A DNA stretch of 5,866 bases from Pseudomonadota bacterium (GTDB lineage: Bacteria > Pseudomonadota > Gammaproteobacteria > Steroidobacterales > Steroidobacteraceae). Below the pieces are notes generated by a model. The model was not told the DNA's origin. It worked only from the letters and a program-made list of their open reading frames with translations, and did not search any database. The stretch is taken from assembly GCA_021781775.1 (NCBI GenBank), contig JAJXWE010000127.1, positions 1 through 5,866 of the forward strand. The letters run 5' to 3'. Below are positions 5,487-5,866 of the stretch, one piece after another. The position numbers were made by a program, and so were the translations under genes. Every line of letters begins with the position of its first letter. The stretch's first letter is position 1.

Positions 5487-5866
5487 TCAACGACCGAAGC
5501 TGAAGCACGAATAGGCCTTGCCCGCGATGTGTTCGCGGAACGTGGCGTGGCCCGGATCGTCCCCCGCGGCTCCCACGGCCACCATGAGCGGTATGAGGTG
5601 TTCGGCGCGCGGATGACAGGCGATGGCGTTCGGCGCCGAGCGCCACCCGAGCAGCCGTTCGCGGCGTGCCTCCGGCTCGATCGCCGTGGCCGTCTCGACC
5701 AGCCACGCATCGAACGCGCCCGATCCGCCCTCCCCGCCGGCGAAGATCGCGCGCAGGTTGTGGTAGCTGCTGCCGCTGCCGATGATGAGGACCTGCTCGG
5801 CGCGCAGCGGCGCGAGCGCCGCGCCGATCGCCAGATGCCGCGCCGGGTCGAGATCGGCCGCGAGCG
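5487..5866 (-). CDS. DODA/LigB-type extradiol dioxygenase (4,5-DOPA dioxygenase family), 5' part cut by window
   Basis: C-terminal 125 residues of a non-haem iron extradiol ring-cleavage dioxygenase of the class III (LigB) superfamily, YgiD/4,5-DOPA dioxygenase branch. The family is about 255-270 residues, so roughly the N-terminal half is outside the right edge. Recognisable blocks, numbered within the visible part: VLIIGSGSSYHNLR near 22-35, the family strand followed by a conserved His; HPRAEHLIPLMVAVGAAG near 83-100, with the conserved His-x-x-x-Glu-His; and AYSCFSFG just before the stop. Members open catechol-type rings, but many bacterial copies have no known substrate, so the call is to family only. 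The gene converges on the ene-reductase with six bases between stop codons, so it is a separate transcription unit. It is probably not controlled by the ArsR site directly. Confidence 0.88.
   Translation of the reverse strand, partial: LAADLDPARHLAIGAALAPLRAEQVLIIGSGSSYHNLRAIFAGGEGGSGAFDAWLVETATAIEPEARRERLLGWRSAPNAIACHPRAEHLIPLMVAVGAAGDDPGHATFREHIAGKAYSCFSFGR

Noticed and set aside
5478..5489. Intrinsic terminator between the convergent genes
   Set aside because: The dyad has only a 5-bp stem with a 2-nt loop and no T-tract on either strand; it is noted as a curiosity only.
1..5866. tRNA or rRNA genes, insertion sequences, CRISPR arrays, phage attachment sites
   Set aside because: No such structures, terminal repeats, transposase-like frames or spaced direct repeats were seen; the window is almost fully occupied by six coding genes.

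Overview
The window is compact, GC-rich DNA from a Gram-negative bacterium. It carries an RND-type inner-membrane efflux transporter with a periplasmic lipoprotein adaptor, and base composition and family resemblance point to a high-GC proteobacterium. The sequence does not allow a genus call. There are six protein genes, two of them cut by the window edges. There are no RNA genes, mobile elements or CRISPR arrays, and no gene-free stretch longer than about 100 bases.

Layout: positions 1-3865 hold a minus-strand operon in the order YgaP-like DUF2892 membrane protein, RND membrane-fusion lipoprotein, RND transporter (3' end beyond position 1). A roughly 100-base AT-rich divergent region (about 3866-3964) follows. 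It holds a near-consensus minus-strand promoter with inverted-repeat half-sites in its spacer. On the plus strand come an ArsR-family repressor (about 3965-4351) and an Old Yellow Enzyme flavin reductase (4401-5480). The C-terminal half of a DODA/LigB-type extradiol ring-cleavage dioxygenase (5487 to the right edge, minus strand) converges on the reductase gene.

The most interesting reading is regulatory. The ArsR protein has the BigR/SqrR/YgaV family look, with two cysteines exactly 66 residues apart, as in the persulfide-sensing members. It lacks the classical metal-binding cysteines of arsenic and cadmium sensors. In E. coli the YgaV regulator is paired with YgaP, a rhodanese fused to a DUF2892 membrane domain. 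Here the DUF2892 domain stands alone and leads an RND efflux operon. The inferred model is that the repressor holds the divergent promoter shut until its cysteines are modified by reactive sulfur or another thiol-reactive electrophile. That would release the efflux pump and, possibly, the ene-reductase. A second layer is suggested by an 11-bp potential mRNA hairpin at the adaptor/transporter junction that covers the transporter's Shine-Dalgarno sequence. Substrate, inducer and regulation are inference; the gene families and the motif positions are read directly from the sequence.
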